DNA of 64,000 nt from Meconema thalassinum (taxonomy: Eukaryota > Arthropoda > Insecta > Orthoptera > Tettigoniidae). Positions 1-12,617 of the stretch are shown here, one piece after another. Every line of letters starts with the position of its first letter. Position 1 is the first letter of the stretch. The DNA lies in contig OX336395.1 of NCBI GenBank assembly GCA_946902985.2, forward strand, positions 286,249,065 to 286,313,064, given 5' to 3'. Under the pieces are notes generated by a model, which saw only the letters and a program-made list of their open reading frames with translations, did no database searches and had not been told where the DNA came from. The position numbers and the translations under genes are program-made.

Positions 1-911
1 AATGACCTGCACTTTGATTTTACTCCATTATCATTATTATTGATTACTTCGGATACTTCAAAACTCAGTATTTGTCCATGGTGGTCACTAAAACCCGGAC
101 AATAGACTTCTATTGAATGGTGATATTTATCTGTATTTATAAAAATTTGATCAGGAGTGGTTTTACTAAATTTTGTTATTCTTGTTGGTGTATTTACTGT
201 AGGTTTCAGTCCATAGGAAATTAGTAACTGGTTTAATAATTCACAATTTCTATCAAGTTTTAAGAAATCCACATTTACATCCCCACAAATTATTATATCG
301 AAATTTACTTTGCTCATGTTATTGAGTAACAATTCTAGTTTATCTATAAATAGAGGAAACTTTCCTGACGGAGAACGGTATACGCATACAATTATTAACT
401 TAAACTGCTGAATTTTTACGGCAGAGAATTCAAAATCCTGTTCCATAATTAGATAATCATAAGCTGTTATCTGTTCATGATCTAAATTATTTCTTAAGAA
501 GATGCAAGTACCACCATGGCTAATATTAGATCTAGAGTATTTACTAGCTTGTATAAACCCTGGGAATTGAATTAATTCGAGTTGTTCCTCTTTCAGCCAA
601 TGTTCTGAAATACATAGTGCTGAGATGTCTTTAAGTTCATTTTTAAGCATTAGATTTATGTAATCAATTTTATTATAAAGAGACTGGACATTCTGGTGGT
701 AAATTTTAAATTTGTTACTTTTGCAAGCTTGTGTTGGTGATTTATTTACATTATTATTATCATAATTGTTATTATTATTGTTGCTAGACAAATCCGAAAT
801 ACCATTGTTGCACTCCGTTAAATTTGACTTCAAAAGATGTGAATGCCAAACCTCACGTTTGGCTTCTTCTACCAGTTTCCCTGCTTCCACTCTAATGATA
901 TTACTGTTGAA
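1..911 (-). CDS. LINE ORF2, AP-endonuclease domain (partial, runs off left edge)
   Basis: The minus strand is open from 911 to the window edge. It translates to an apurinic-endonuclease-like domain of a non-LTR retrotransposon. Recognisable blocks in order are YHQNVQSL, an SEHWL block, HGGTCIFLRNN, VYRSPSG, GDVNVDFL and the late SDHHGQ block. This enzyme nicks target DNA to prime reverse transcription; the reverse-transcriptase domain would lie left of the window. No stop interrupts the frame. It opens while still inside the end of the upstream ORF1 (43-nt overlap, one frame back). It has no ATG before the endonuclease block, so translation may depend on frameshifting or reinitiation. The Asn-rich linker (about 740-800) precedes the domain. 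Clade (CR1-like) is inferred from the neighbouring esterase ORF1. Confidence 0.85.
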
Positions 912-1894
912 TTATTCTTACCATTTGAATTTACAATTTTGCAGATTTCATCACTAAGATACTCTTTTCCTAATCTATTTAAGTGTAGGCCATGCCGAGT
1001 GTGGAACTTCCTGTCTAATTTACTTACATCTACAATTTGGACATTTGGAAAACTCTTACAAATTTTATGAATTTTTCCATTTGTAGCCTCTATTTCTACA
1101 TTTACACATGACTTGGGAATTAAATCGTGTCTCTGCGGAATATTTACAATAATGACATTTGTTTTTTGCATGGATGGCAATGTACCCTTTAAATCTTTGA
1201 TTACCTTTTTACTCTCATTTCTATAGACGTCGTTTGCTCCAGCGATGATCACTGCGTAGTCCTTTGCAGTAAGGGACGCACACTCTCCTATCATCCCGTT
1301 CGTGACTTCTGCAATCTGAGCTCCTGGCTTCACTGTCGAAGTGACCTCCATTTCTCGGCTTCTCTCCAAAACGCTTGCTGCTACATCTCGCCCGTGGCTA
1401 TCCGCAAATATCCGCATCTTCCTGGATTTTCTCTTTATCACTTTCTTCTTTTCTTCTTGAGGAAAGTCATCATTTTCTTCGACAAGCACTCCAAATGAAT
1501 TTGAGACGGGAATTTCAGTTACATGTACTCCATTTATAGGCCTAGGCTTATTCAATCTTACCTTACCAGCAATCACTGTCGACCAAGTTTCCTTGCTTTC
1601 CTCTCTGTTTCCTTTTAATTTATTCAACTCTTCCATTAACTTAGCAATATCTTCCTTTAGCAGCTTTATAATTTCGTCTTTTGAGGACAGTTCGTTTCTC
1701 AGGTTATGACATTCGCATGACGGTAGCGGTAGGCCTACATTACGACAATCGGTTTCACTTTTCTCCTCATTCAATTTTACCTGAGATCTTGTGATGATTT
1801 TATTTGCATTTTTTACTTTTATTTTGCACGACGAGCATAAATCCGTTACGGTTACACAACCTGACGAGATACTAACACTGTTTACTGTCGTCAT
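869..1894 (-). CDS. LINE ORF1 with coiled coil and SGNH/esterase-like domain
   Basis: Complete 341-residue frame on the minus strand. Residues about 60-100 form a Leu/Lys/Glu-rich coiled coil. From about residue 155 comes a basic segment, then an SGNH-hydrolase-like domain: block I around FADSHGRD, a GAND block near residue 215, and a late HGLHLNRLGKEYLS block supplying the Asp/His-type pair. ORF1 proteins with an esterase domain are known from the CR1 group of LINEs and are thought to bind element RNA or membranes. The ATG at 1894 is the first Met of the frame and sits just after the untranslated leader. ORF2 follows directly with overlap. The frame is intact, so this copy may be young, although the element cannot be judged because its 3' part is outside the window. 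Confidence 0.85.
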   Translation of the reverse strand: MTTVNSVSISSGCVTVTDLCSSCKIKVKNANKIITRSQVKLNEEKSETDCRNVGLPLPSCECHNLRNELSSKDEIIKLLKEDIAKLMEELNKLKGNREESKETWSTVIAGKVRLNKPRPINGVHVTEIPVSNSFGVLVEENDDFPQEEKKKVIKRKSRKMRIFADSHGRDVAASVLERSREMEVTSTVKPGAQIAEVTNGMIGECASLTAKDYAVIIAGANDVYRNESKKVIKDLKGTLPSMQKTNVIIVNIPQRHDLIPKSCVNVEIEATNGKIHKICKSFPNVQIVDVSKLDRKFHTRHGLHLNRLGKEYLSDEICKIVNSNGKNNSTVISLEWKQGNW

Positions 1895-2304
1895 ACTAGA
1901 GATCTAAGTGAGCCTAGATGTTTACACCAAATTACACTAAATTTAATTTAATTATTACTACCTAATAGAATTAATCTAATAACCTACCAATAAAGAAGAA
2001 TGTGAAATACGTATATCTTCCAATCGGGTGAAGTCTCGTAAAAGCACCACTGCTCTACTTGGTTCAAACAGTGATTGAAGAAGTCACCGAATCTTTGGAT
2101 ACACGTTCCCACAACTTAGTTTAAGTTTATTAAATTATCAACAAGAATTTCTAAATACTATCAATATTCCGTATTACACTTGATCTGAGGAAAGTAACTT
2201 TATAGATTTTAAGCCTCTGTTATAATATTTTACCACTTTTATCAAATATTTACACTAGCTGCTATTTCACTGCACTTTCACTGTGACGCCATCTTGTCAC
2301 TTAT
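1895..2304 (-). other. 5' leader of the CR1-like LINE
   Basis: About 400 bases without coding potential separate the ORF1 ATG from the minisatellite. On the minus strand the region begins close to a GACAAGATGGCGTC block (2284-2298), which resembles the AAGATGGC YY1-type motif found at the start of many LINE promoters. The element therefore probably starts near 2300. The abutting 33-bp array could be a satellite into which it inserted, or 5' promoter monomers. Confidence 0.5.
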
Positions 2305-5300
2305 GGGGAGTGTAACTGTAGCTACTGTACTACTAGTGGGGAGTGTAACTGTAGCTACTGTACCACTAGTGGGGAGTGTAACTGTAGCTACTGTACCACT
2401 AGTGGGGAGTGTAACTATAGCTACTGTACTACTAGTGGGGAGTGTAACTATAGCTACTGTACTACTAGTGGGGAGTGTAACTGTAGCTACTGTACTACTA
2501 GTGGGGAGTGTAACTATAGCTACTGTACCACTAGTGGGGAGTGTAACTGTAGATACTGTACTACTAGTGGGGAGTGTAACTATAGCTACTGTACCACTAG
2601 TGGGGAGTGTAACTATAGCTACTGTACCACTAGTGGGGAGTGTAACTATAGCTACTGTACTACTAGTGGGGAGTGTAACTATAGCTACTGTACTACTAGT
2701 GGGGAGTGTAACTATAGCTACTGTACTACTAGTGGGGAGTGTAACTATAGCTACTGTACCACTAGTGGGGAGTGTAACTATAGCTACTGTACCACTAGTG
2801 GGGAGTGTAACTGTAGCTACTGTACTACTAGTGGGGAGTGTAACTATAGCTACTGTACCACTAGTGGGGAGTGTAACTATAGCTACTGTACCACTAGTGG
2901 GGAGTGTAACTATAGCTACTGTACTACTAGTGGGGAGTGTAACTATAGCTACTGTACTACTAGTGGGGAGTGTAACTATAGCTACTGTACTACTAGTGGG
3001 GAGTGTAACTATAGCTACTGTACTACTAGTGGGGAGTGTAACTATAGCTACTGTACCACTAGTGGGGAGTGTAACTATAGCTACTGTACCACTAGTGGGG
3101 AGTGTAACTATAGCTACTGTACCACTAGTGGGGAGTGTAACTATAGCTACTGTACTACTAGTGGGGAGTGTAACTGTAGCTACTGTACCACTAGTGGGGA
3201 GTGTAACTGTAGCTACTGTACCACTAGTGGGGAGTGTAACTATAGCTACTGTACCACTAGTGGGGAGTGTAACTGTAGCTACTGTACCACTAGTGGGGAG
3301 TGTAACTATAGCTACTGTACCACTAGTGGGGAGTGTAACTATAGCTACTGTACTACTAGTGGGGAGTGTAACTATAGCTACTGTACTACTAGTGGGGAGT
3401 GTAACTATAGCTACTGTACTACTAGTGGGGAGTGTAACTATAGCTACTGTACCACTAGTGGGGAGTGTAACTATAGCTACTGTACTACTAGTGGGGAGTG
3501 TAACTATAGCTACTGTACTACTAGTGGGGAGTGTAACTATAGCTACTGTACTACTAGTGGGGAGTGTAACTATAGCTACTGTACTACTAGTGGGGAGTGT
3601 AACTATAGCTACTGTACCACTAGTGGGGAGTGTAACTATAGCTACTGTACCACTAGTGGGGAGTGTAACTATAGCTACTGTACCACTAGTGGGGAGTGTA
3701 ACTATAGCTACTGTACTACTAGTGGGGAGTGTAACTGTAGCTACTGTACCACTAGTGGGGAGTGTAACTGTAGCTACTGTACCACTAGTGGGGAGTGTAA
3801 CTATAGCTACTGTACCACTAGTGGGGAGTGTAACTGTAGCTACTGTACCACTAGTGGGGAGTGTAACTATAGCTACTGTACCACTAGTGGGGAGTGTAAC
3901 TGTAGCTACTGTACTACTAGTGGGGAGTGTAACTATAGCTACTGTACTACTAGTGGGGAGTGTAACTATAGCTACTGTACCACTAGTGGGGAGTGTAACT
4001 ATAGCTACTGTACCACTAGTGGGGAGTGTAACTATAGCTACTGTACCACTAGTGGGGAGTGTAACTATAGCTACTGTACTACTAGTGGGGAGTGTAACTG
4101 TAGCTACTGTACCACTAGTGGGGAGTGTAACTATAGCTACTGTACTACTAGTGGGGAGTGTAACTGTAGCTACTGTACTACTAGTGGGGAGTGTAACTAT
4201 AGCTACTGTACTACTAGTGGGGAGTGTAACTATAGCTACTGTACTACTAGTGGGGAGTGTAACTGTAGCTACTGTACTACTAGTGGGGAGTGTAACTATA
4301 GCTACTGTACTACTAGTGGGGAGTGTAACTATAGCTACTGTACTACTAGTGGGGAGTGTAACTATAGCTACTGTACCACTAGTGGGGAGTGTAACTGTAG
4401 CTACTGTACTACTAGTGGGGAGTGTAACTGTAGCTACTGTACTACTAGTGGGGAGTGTAACTGTAGCTACTGTACTACTAGTGGGGAGTGTAACTGTAGC
4501 TACTGTACTACTAGTGGGGAGTGTAACTGTAGCTACTGTACCACTAGTGGGGAGTGTAACTGTAGCTACTGTACTACTAGTGGGGAGTGTAACTATAGCT
4601 ACTGTACTACTAGTGGGGAGTGTAACTATAGCTACTGTACCACTAGTGGGGAGTGTAACTATAGCTACTGTACCACTAGTGGGGAGTGTAACTGTAGCTA
4701 CTGTACCACTAGTGGGGAGTGTAACTGTAGCTACTATACTACTAGTGGGGAGTGTAACTATAGCTACTGTACCACTAGTGGGGAGTGTAACTATAGCTAC
4801 TGTACTACTAGTGGGGAGTGTAACTATAGCTACTGTACCACTAGTGGGGAGTGTAACTGTAGCTACTGTACTACTAGTGGGGAGTGTAACTGTAGCTACT
4901 GTACTACTAGTGGGGAGTGTAACTGTAGCTACTGTACTACTAGTGGGGAGTGTAACTATAGCTACTGTACTACTAGTGGGGAGTGTAACTGTAGCTACTG
5001 TACCACTAGTGGGGAGTGTAACTATAGCTACTGTACCACTAGTGGGGAGTGTAACTATAGCTACTGTACCACTAGTGGGGAGTGTAACTATAGCTACTGT
5101 ACTACTAGTGGGGAGTGTAACTGTAGCTACTGTACCACTAGTGGGGAGTGTAACTATAGCTACTGTACCACTAGTGGGGAGTGTAACTGTAGCTACTGTA
5201 CCACTAGTGGGGAGTGTAACTGTAGCTACTGTACTACTAGTGGGGAGTGTAACTGTAGCTACTGTACCACTAGTGGGGAGTGTAACTGTAGCTACTGTAC

Positions 5301-8300
5301 CACTAGTGGGGAGTGTAACTGTAGCTACTGTACCACTAGTGGGGAGTGTAACTGTAGCTACTGTACTACTAGTGGGGAGTGTAACTGTAGCTACTGTACC
5401 ACTAGTGGGGAGTGTAACTGTAGCTACTGTACCACTAGTGGGGAGTGTAACTGTAGCTACTGTACCACTAGTGGGGAGTGTAACTGTAGCTACTGTACTA
5501 CTAGTGGGGAGTGTAACTATAGCTACTGTACTACTAGTGGGGAGTGTAACTATAGCTACTGTACTACTAGTGGGGAGTGTAACTATAGCTACTGTACCAC
5601 TAGTGGGGAGTGTAACTATAGCTACTGTACTACTAGTGGGGAGTGTAACTGTAGCTACTGTACCACTAGTGGGGAGTGTAACTGTAGCTACTGTACTACT
5701 AGTGGGGAGTGTAACTATAGCTACTGTACTACTAGTGGGGAGTGTAACTATAGCTACTGTACCACTAGTGGGGAGTGTAACTGTAGCTACTGTACTACTA
5801 GTGGGGAGTGTAACTGTAGCTACTGTACTACTAGTGGGGAGTGTAACTATAGCTACTGTACCACTAGTGGGGAGTGTAACTGTAGCTACTGTACTACTAG
5901 TGGGGAGTGTAACTATAGCTACTGTACCACTAGTGGGGAGTGTAACTGTAGCTACTGTACCACTAGTGGGGAGTGTAACTATAGCTACTGTACTACTAGT
6001 GGGGAGTGTAACTGTAGCTACTGTACTACTAGTGGGGAGTGTAACTGTAGCTACTGTACTACTAGTGGGGAGTGTAACTGTAGCTACTGTACTACTAGTG
6101 GGGAGGGTAACTGTAGCTACTGTACTACTAGTGGGGAGTGTAACTGTAGCTACTGTACTACTAGTGGGGAGTGTAACTATAGCTACTGTACTACTAGTGG
6201 GGAGTGTAACTATAGCTACTGTACTACTAGTGGGGAGTGTAACTGTAGCTACTGTACCACTAGTGGGGAGTGTAACTATAGCTACTGTACCACTAGTGGG
6301 GAGTGTAACTATAGCTACTGTACCACTAGTGGGGAGTGTAACTGTAGCTACTGTACTACTAGTGGGGAGTGTAACTATAGCTACTGTACTACTAGTGGGG
6401 AGTGTAACTATAGCTACTGTACCACTAGTGGGGAGTGTAACTATAGCTACTGTACCACTAGTGGGGAGTGTAACTGTAGCTACTGTACCACTAGTGGGGA
6501 GTGTAACTGTAGCTACTGTACCACTAGTGGGGAGTGTAACTATAGCTACTGTACTACTAGTGGGGAGTGTAACTATAGCTACTGTACCACTAGTGGGGAG
6601 TGTAACTGTAGCTACTGTACCACTAGTGGGGAGTGTAACTGTAGCTACTGTACCACTAGTGGGGAGTGTAACTATAGCTACTGTACTACTAGTGGGGAGT
6701 GTAACTATAGCTACTGTACCACTAGTGGGGAGTGTAACTGTAGCTACTGTACCACTAGTGGGGAGTGTAACTGTAGCTACTGTACCACTAGTGGGGAGTG
6801 TAACTGTAGCTACTGTACTACTAGTGGGGAGTGTAACTGTAGCTACTGTACTACTAGTGGGGAGTGTAACTGTAGCTACTGTACTACTAGTGGGGAGTGT
6901 AACTGTAGCTACTGTACTACTAGTGGGGAGTGTAACTGTAGCTACTGTACCACTAGTGGGGAGTGTAACTGTAGCTACTGTACTACTAGTGGGGAGTGTA
7001 ACTATAGCTACTGTACTACTAGTGGGGAGTGTAACTGTAGCTACTGTACTACTAGTGGGGAGTGTAACTATAGCTACTGTACCACTAGTGGGGAGTGTAA
7101 CTATAGCTACTGTACCACTAGTGGGGAGTGTAACTGTAGCTACTGTACTACTAGTGGGGAGTGTAACTGTAGCTACTGTACCACTAGTGGGGAGTGTAAC
7201 TGTAGCTACTGTGCCACTAGTGGGGAGTGTAACTGTAGCTACTGTACCACTAGTGGGGAGTGTAACTGTAGCTACTGTACCACTAGTGGGGAGTGTAACT
7301 GTAGCTACTGTACCACTAGTGGGGAGTGTAACTATAGCTACTGTACTACTAGTGGGGAGTGTAACTGTAGCTACTGTACTACTAGTGGGGAGTGTAACTG
7401 TAGCTACTGTACTACTAGTGGGGAGTGTAACTATAGCTACTGTACTACTAGTGGGGAGTGTAACTGTAGCTACTGTACTACTAGTGGGGAGTGTAACTAT
7501 AGCTACTGTACCACTAGTGGGGAGTGTAACTGTAGCTACTGTACTACTAGTGGGGAGTGTAACTATAGCTACTGTACTACTAGTGGGGAGTGTAACTGTA
7601 GCTACTGTACCACTAGTGGGGAGTGTAACTGTAGCTACTGTACTACTAGTGGGGAGTGTAACTGTAGCTACTGTACTACTAGTGGGGAGTGTAACTATAG
7701 CTACTGTACTACTAGTGGGGAGTGTAACTATAGCTACTGTACCACTAGTGGGGAGTGTAACTGTAGCTACTGTACTACTAGTGGGGAGTGTAACTGTAGC
7801 TACTGTACCACTAGTGGGGAGTGTAACTGTAGCTACTGTACCACTAGTGGGGAGTGTAACTGTAGCTACTGTACCACTAGTGGGGAGTGTAACTATAGCT
7901 ACTGTACCACTAGTGGGGAGTGTAACTGTAGCTACTGTACTACTAGTGGGGAGTGTAACTGTAGCTACTGTACTACTAGTGGGGAGTGTAACTATAGCTA
8001 CTGTACCACTAGTGGGGAGTGTAACTGTAGCTACTGTACTACTAGTGGGGAGTGTAACTATAGCTACTGTACCACTAGTGGGGAGTGTAACTGTAGCTAC
8101 TGTACCACTAGTGGGGAGTGTAACTATAGCTACTGTACTACTAGTGGGGAGTGTAACTATAGCTACTGTACTACTAGTGGGGAGTGTAACTGTAGCTACT
8201 GTACCACTAGTGGGGAGTGTAACTGTAGCTACTGTACTACTAGTGGGGAGTGTAACTATAGCTACTGTACCACTAGTGGGGAGTGTAACTGTAGCTACTG

Positions 8301-11300
8301 TACTACTAGTGGGGAGTGTAACTATAGCTACTGTACCACTAGTGGGGAGTGTAACTGTAGCTACTGTACCACTAGTGGGGAGTGTAACTATAGCTACTGT
8401 ACCACTAGTGGGGAGTGTAACTGTAGCTACTGTACTACTAGTGGGGAGTGTAACTATAGCTACTGTACCACTAGTGGGGAGTGTAACTGTAGCTACTGTA
8501 CCACTAGTGGGGAGTGTAACTATAGCTACTGTACCACTAGTGGGGAGTGTAACTGTAGCTACTGTACTACTAGTGGGGAGTGTAACTGTAGCTACTGTAC
8601 TACTAGTGGGGAGTGTAACTATAGCTACTGTACTACTAGTGGGGAGTGTAACTGTAGCTACTGTACTACTAGTGGGGAGTGTAACTGTAGCTACTGTACT
8701 ACTAGTGGGGAGTGTAACTATAGCTACTGTACCACTAGTGGGGAGTGTAACTGTAGCTACTGTACTACTAGTGGGGAGTGTAACTGTAGCTACTGTACCA
8801 CTAGTGGGGAGTGTAACTGTAGCTACTGTACTACTAGTGGGGAGTGTAACTATAGCTACTGTACCACTAGTGGGGAGTGTAACTGTAGCTACTGTACTAC
8901 TAGTGGGGAGTGTAACTGTAGCTACTGTACCACTAGTGGGGAGTGTAACTGTAGCTACTGTACTACTAGTGGGGAGTGTAACTGTAGCTACTGTACCACT
9001 AGTGGGGAGTGTAACTGTAGCTACTGTACTACTAGTGGGGAGTGTAACTGTAGCTACTGTACCACTAGTGGGGAGTGTAACTATAGCTACTGTACTACTA
9101 GTGGGGAGTGTAACTATAGCTACTGTACCACTAGTGGGGAGTGTAACTGTAGCTACTGTACTACTAGTGGGGAGTGTAACTATAGCTACTGTACCACTAG
9201 TGGGGAGTGTAACTGTAGCTACTGTACCACTAGTGGGGAGTGTAACTGTAGCTACTGTACTACTAGTGGGGAGTGTAACTGTAGCTACTGTACCACTAGT
9301 GGGGAGTGTAACTGTAGCTACTGTACTACTAGTGGGGAGTGTAACTATAGCTACTGTACCACTAGTGGGGAGTGTAACTGTAGCTACTGTACTACTAGTG
9401 GGGAGTGTAACTGTAGCTACTGTACTACTAGTGGGGAGTGTAACTGTAGCTACTGTACTACTAGTGGGGAGTGTAACTATAGCTACTGTACTACTAGTGG
9501 GGAGTGTAACTGTAGCTACTGTACCACTAGTGGGGAGTGTAACTATAGCTACTGTACCACTAGTGGGGAGTGTAACTATAGGTACTGTACTACTAGTGGG
9601 GAGTGTAACTGTAGCTACTGTACTACTAGTGGGGAGTGTAACTATAGCTACTGTACCACTAGTGGGGAGTGTAACTGTAGCTACTGTACTACTAGTGGGG
9701 AGTGTAACTGTAGCTACTGTACTACTAGTGGGGAGTGTAACTATAGCTACTGTACCACTAGTGGGGAGTGTAACTGTAGCTACTGTACTACTAGTGGGGA
9801 GTGTAACTGTAGCTACTGTACCACTAGTGGGGAGTGTAACTGTAGCTACTGTACTACTAGTGGGGAGTGTAACTATAGCTACTGTACCACTAGTGGGGAG
9901 TGTAACTGTAGCTACTGTACTACTAGTGGGGAGTGTAACTGTAGCTACTGTACCACTAGTGGGGAGTGTAACTGTAGCTACTGTACTACTAGTGGGGAGT
10001 GTAACTGTAGCTACTGTACCACTAGTGGGGAGTGTAACTGTAGCTACTGTACCACTAGTGGGGAGTGTAACTGTAGCTACTGTACTACTAGTGGGGAGTG
10101 TAACTGTAGCTACTGTACTACTAGTGGGGAGTGTAACTATAGCTACTGTACCACTAGTGGGGAGTGTAACTATAGCTACTGTACCACTAGTGGGGAGTGT
10201 AACTGTAGCTACTGTACTACTAGTGGGGAGTGTAACTGTAGCTACTGTACTACTAGTGGGGAGTGTAACTATAGCTACTGTACTACTAGTGGGGAGTGTA
10301 ACTATAGCTACTGTACCACTAGTGGGGAGTGTAACTGTAGCTACTGTACTACTAGTGGGGAGTGTAACTATAGCTACTGTACCACTAGTGGGGAGTGTAA
10401 CTGTAGCTACTGTACTACTAGTGGGGAGTGTAACTATAGCTACTGTACTACTAGTGGGGAGTGTAACTGTAGCTACTGTACCACTAGTGGGGAGTGTAAC
10501 TGTAGCTACTGTACTACTAGTGGGGAGTGTAACTATAGCTACTGTACCACTAGTGGGGAGTGTAACTGTAGCTACTGTACCACTAGTGGGGAGTGTAACT
10601 GTAGCTACTGTACTACTAGTGGGGAGTGTAACTATAGCTACTGTACCACTAGTGGGGAGTGTAACTGTAGCTACTGTACTACTAGTGGGGAGTGTAACTA
10701 TAGCTACTGTACTACTAGTGGGGAGTGTAACTGTAGCTACTGTACCACTAGTGGGGAGTGTAACTATAGCTACTGTACTACTAGTGGGGAGTGTAACTAT
10801 AGCTACTGTACCACTAGTGGGGAGTGTAACTGTAGCTACTGTACTACTAGTGGGGAGTGTAACTATAGCTACTGTACCACTAGTGGGGAGTGTAACTGTA
10901 GCTACTGTACCACTAGTGGGGAGTGTAACTATAGCTACTGTACCACTAGTGGGGAGTGTAACTGTAGCTACTGTACCACTAGTGGGGAGTGTAACTGTAG
11001 CTACTGTACCACTAGTGGGGAGTGTAACTGTAGCTACTGTACCACTAGTGGGGAGTGTAACTGTAGCTACTGTACTACTAGTGGGGAGTGTAACTGTAGC
11101 TACTGTACCACTAGTGGGGAGTGTAACTGTAGCTACTGTACCACTAGTGGGGAGTGTAACTGTAGCTACTGTACCACTAGTGGGGAGTGTAACTGTAGCT
11201 ACTGTACCACTAGTGGGGAGTGTAACTGTAGCTACTGTACTACTAGTGGGGAGTGTAACTGTAGCTACTGTACCACTAGTGGGGAGTGTAACTGTAGCTA

Positions 11301-12617
11301 CTGTACCACTAGTGGGGAGTGTAACTGTAGCTACTGTACTACTAGTGGGGAGTGTAACTATAGCTACTGTACTACTAGTGGGGAGTGTAACTGTAGCTAC
11401 TGTACCACTAGTGGGGAGTGTAACTATAGCTACTGTACTACTAGTGGGGAGGGTAACTATAGCTACTGTACTACTAGTGGGGAGTGTAACTGTAGCTACT
11501 GTACTACTAGTGGGGAGTGTAACTATAGCTACTGTACCACTAGTGGGGAGTGTAACTATAGCTACTGTACCACTAGTGGGGAGTGTAACTATAGCTACTG
11601 TACTACTAGTGGGGAGTGTAACTATAGCTACTGTACCACTAGTGGGGAGTGTAACTATAGCTACTGTACCACTAGTGGGGAGTGTAACTATAGCTACTGT
11701 ACCACTAGTGGGGAGTGTAACTATAGCTACTGTACCACTAGTGGGGAGTGTAACTATAGCTACTGTACCACTAGTGGGGAGTGTAACTGTAGCTACTGTA
11801 CCACTAGTGGGGAGTGTAACTGTAGCTACTGTACTACTAGTGGGGAGTGTAACTGTAGCTACTGTACTACTAGTGGGGAGTGTAACTGTAGCTACTGTAC
11901 CACTAGTGGGGAGTGTAACTGTAGCTACTGTACCACTAGTGGGGAGTGTAACTATAGCTACTGTACCACTAGTGGGGAGTGTAACTATAGCTACTGTACC
12001 ACTAGTGGGGAGTGTAACTATAGCTACTGTACCACTAGTGGGGAGTGTAACTATAGCTACTGTACCACTAGTGGGGAGTGTAACTGTAGCTACTGTACTA
12101 CTAGTGGGGAGTGTAACTATAGCTACTGTACCACTAGTGGGGAGTGTAACTGTAGCTACTGTACCACTAGTGGGGAGTGTAACTATAGCTACTGTACTAC
12201 TAGTGGGGAGTGTAACTATAGCTACTGTACCACTAGTGGGGAGTGTAACTGTAGCTACTGTACCACTAGTGGGGAGTGTAACTATAGCTACTGTACCACT
12301 AGTGGGGAGTGTAACTGTAGCTACTGTACCACTAGTGGGGAGTGTAACTATAGCTACTGTACCACTAGTGGGGAGTGTAACTATAGCTACTGTACTACTA
12401 GTGGGGAGTGTAACTATAGCTACTGTACCACTAGTGGGGAGTGTAACTATAGCTACTGTACCACTAGTGGGGAGTGTAACTGTAGCTACTGTACCACTAG
12501 TGGGGAGTGTAACAATAGCTACTGTACTACTAGTGGGGAGTGTAACTATAGCTACTGTACTACTAGTGGGGAGTGTAACTATAGCTACTGTACTACTAGT
12601 GGGGAGTGTAACTGTAG
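2305..12617. repeat. 33-bp minisatellite, 312.5 units, two dimorphic positions
   Basis: The unit starts GGGGAGTGTAACT and ends CACTAGT/TACTAGT and is 33 bp long. From 2305 to 12600 is exactly 10,296 bp, or 312 units, plus a 17-bp partial unit. No unit gains or loses a base. Position 14 (G or A) and position 27 (C or T) vary freely between units. At all other positions I found only seven deviations, at 2553, 4736, 6106, 7213, 9582, 11452 and 12514. Because 33 is divisible by three, an 11-residue repeat (GSVT-V/I-ATV-P/L-LV) stays open for 3.4 kcodons. Another forward frame and one reverse frame are also stop-free, so openness is no evidence of coding. Both dimorphisms change the amino acid in the longest frame, which also argues against coding selection. 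Longer-order repetition exists: a nine-unit pattern recurs 17 units (561 bp) later near 3.0-3.7 kb. Confidence 0.97.
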
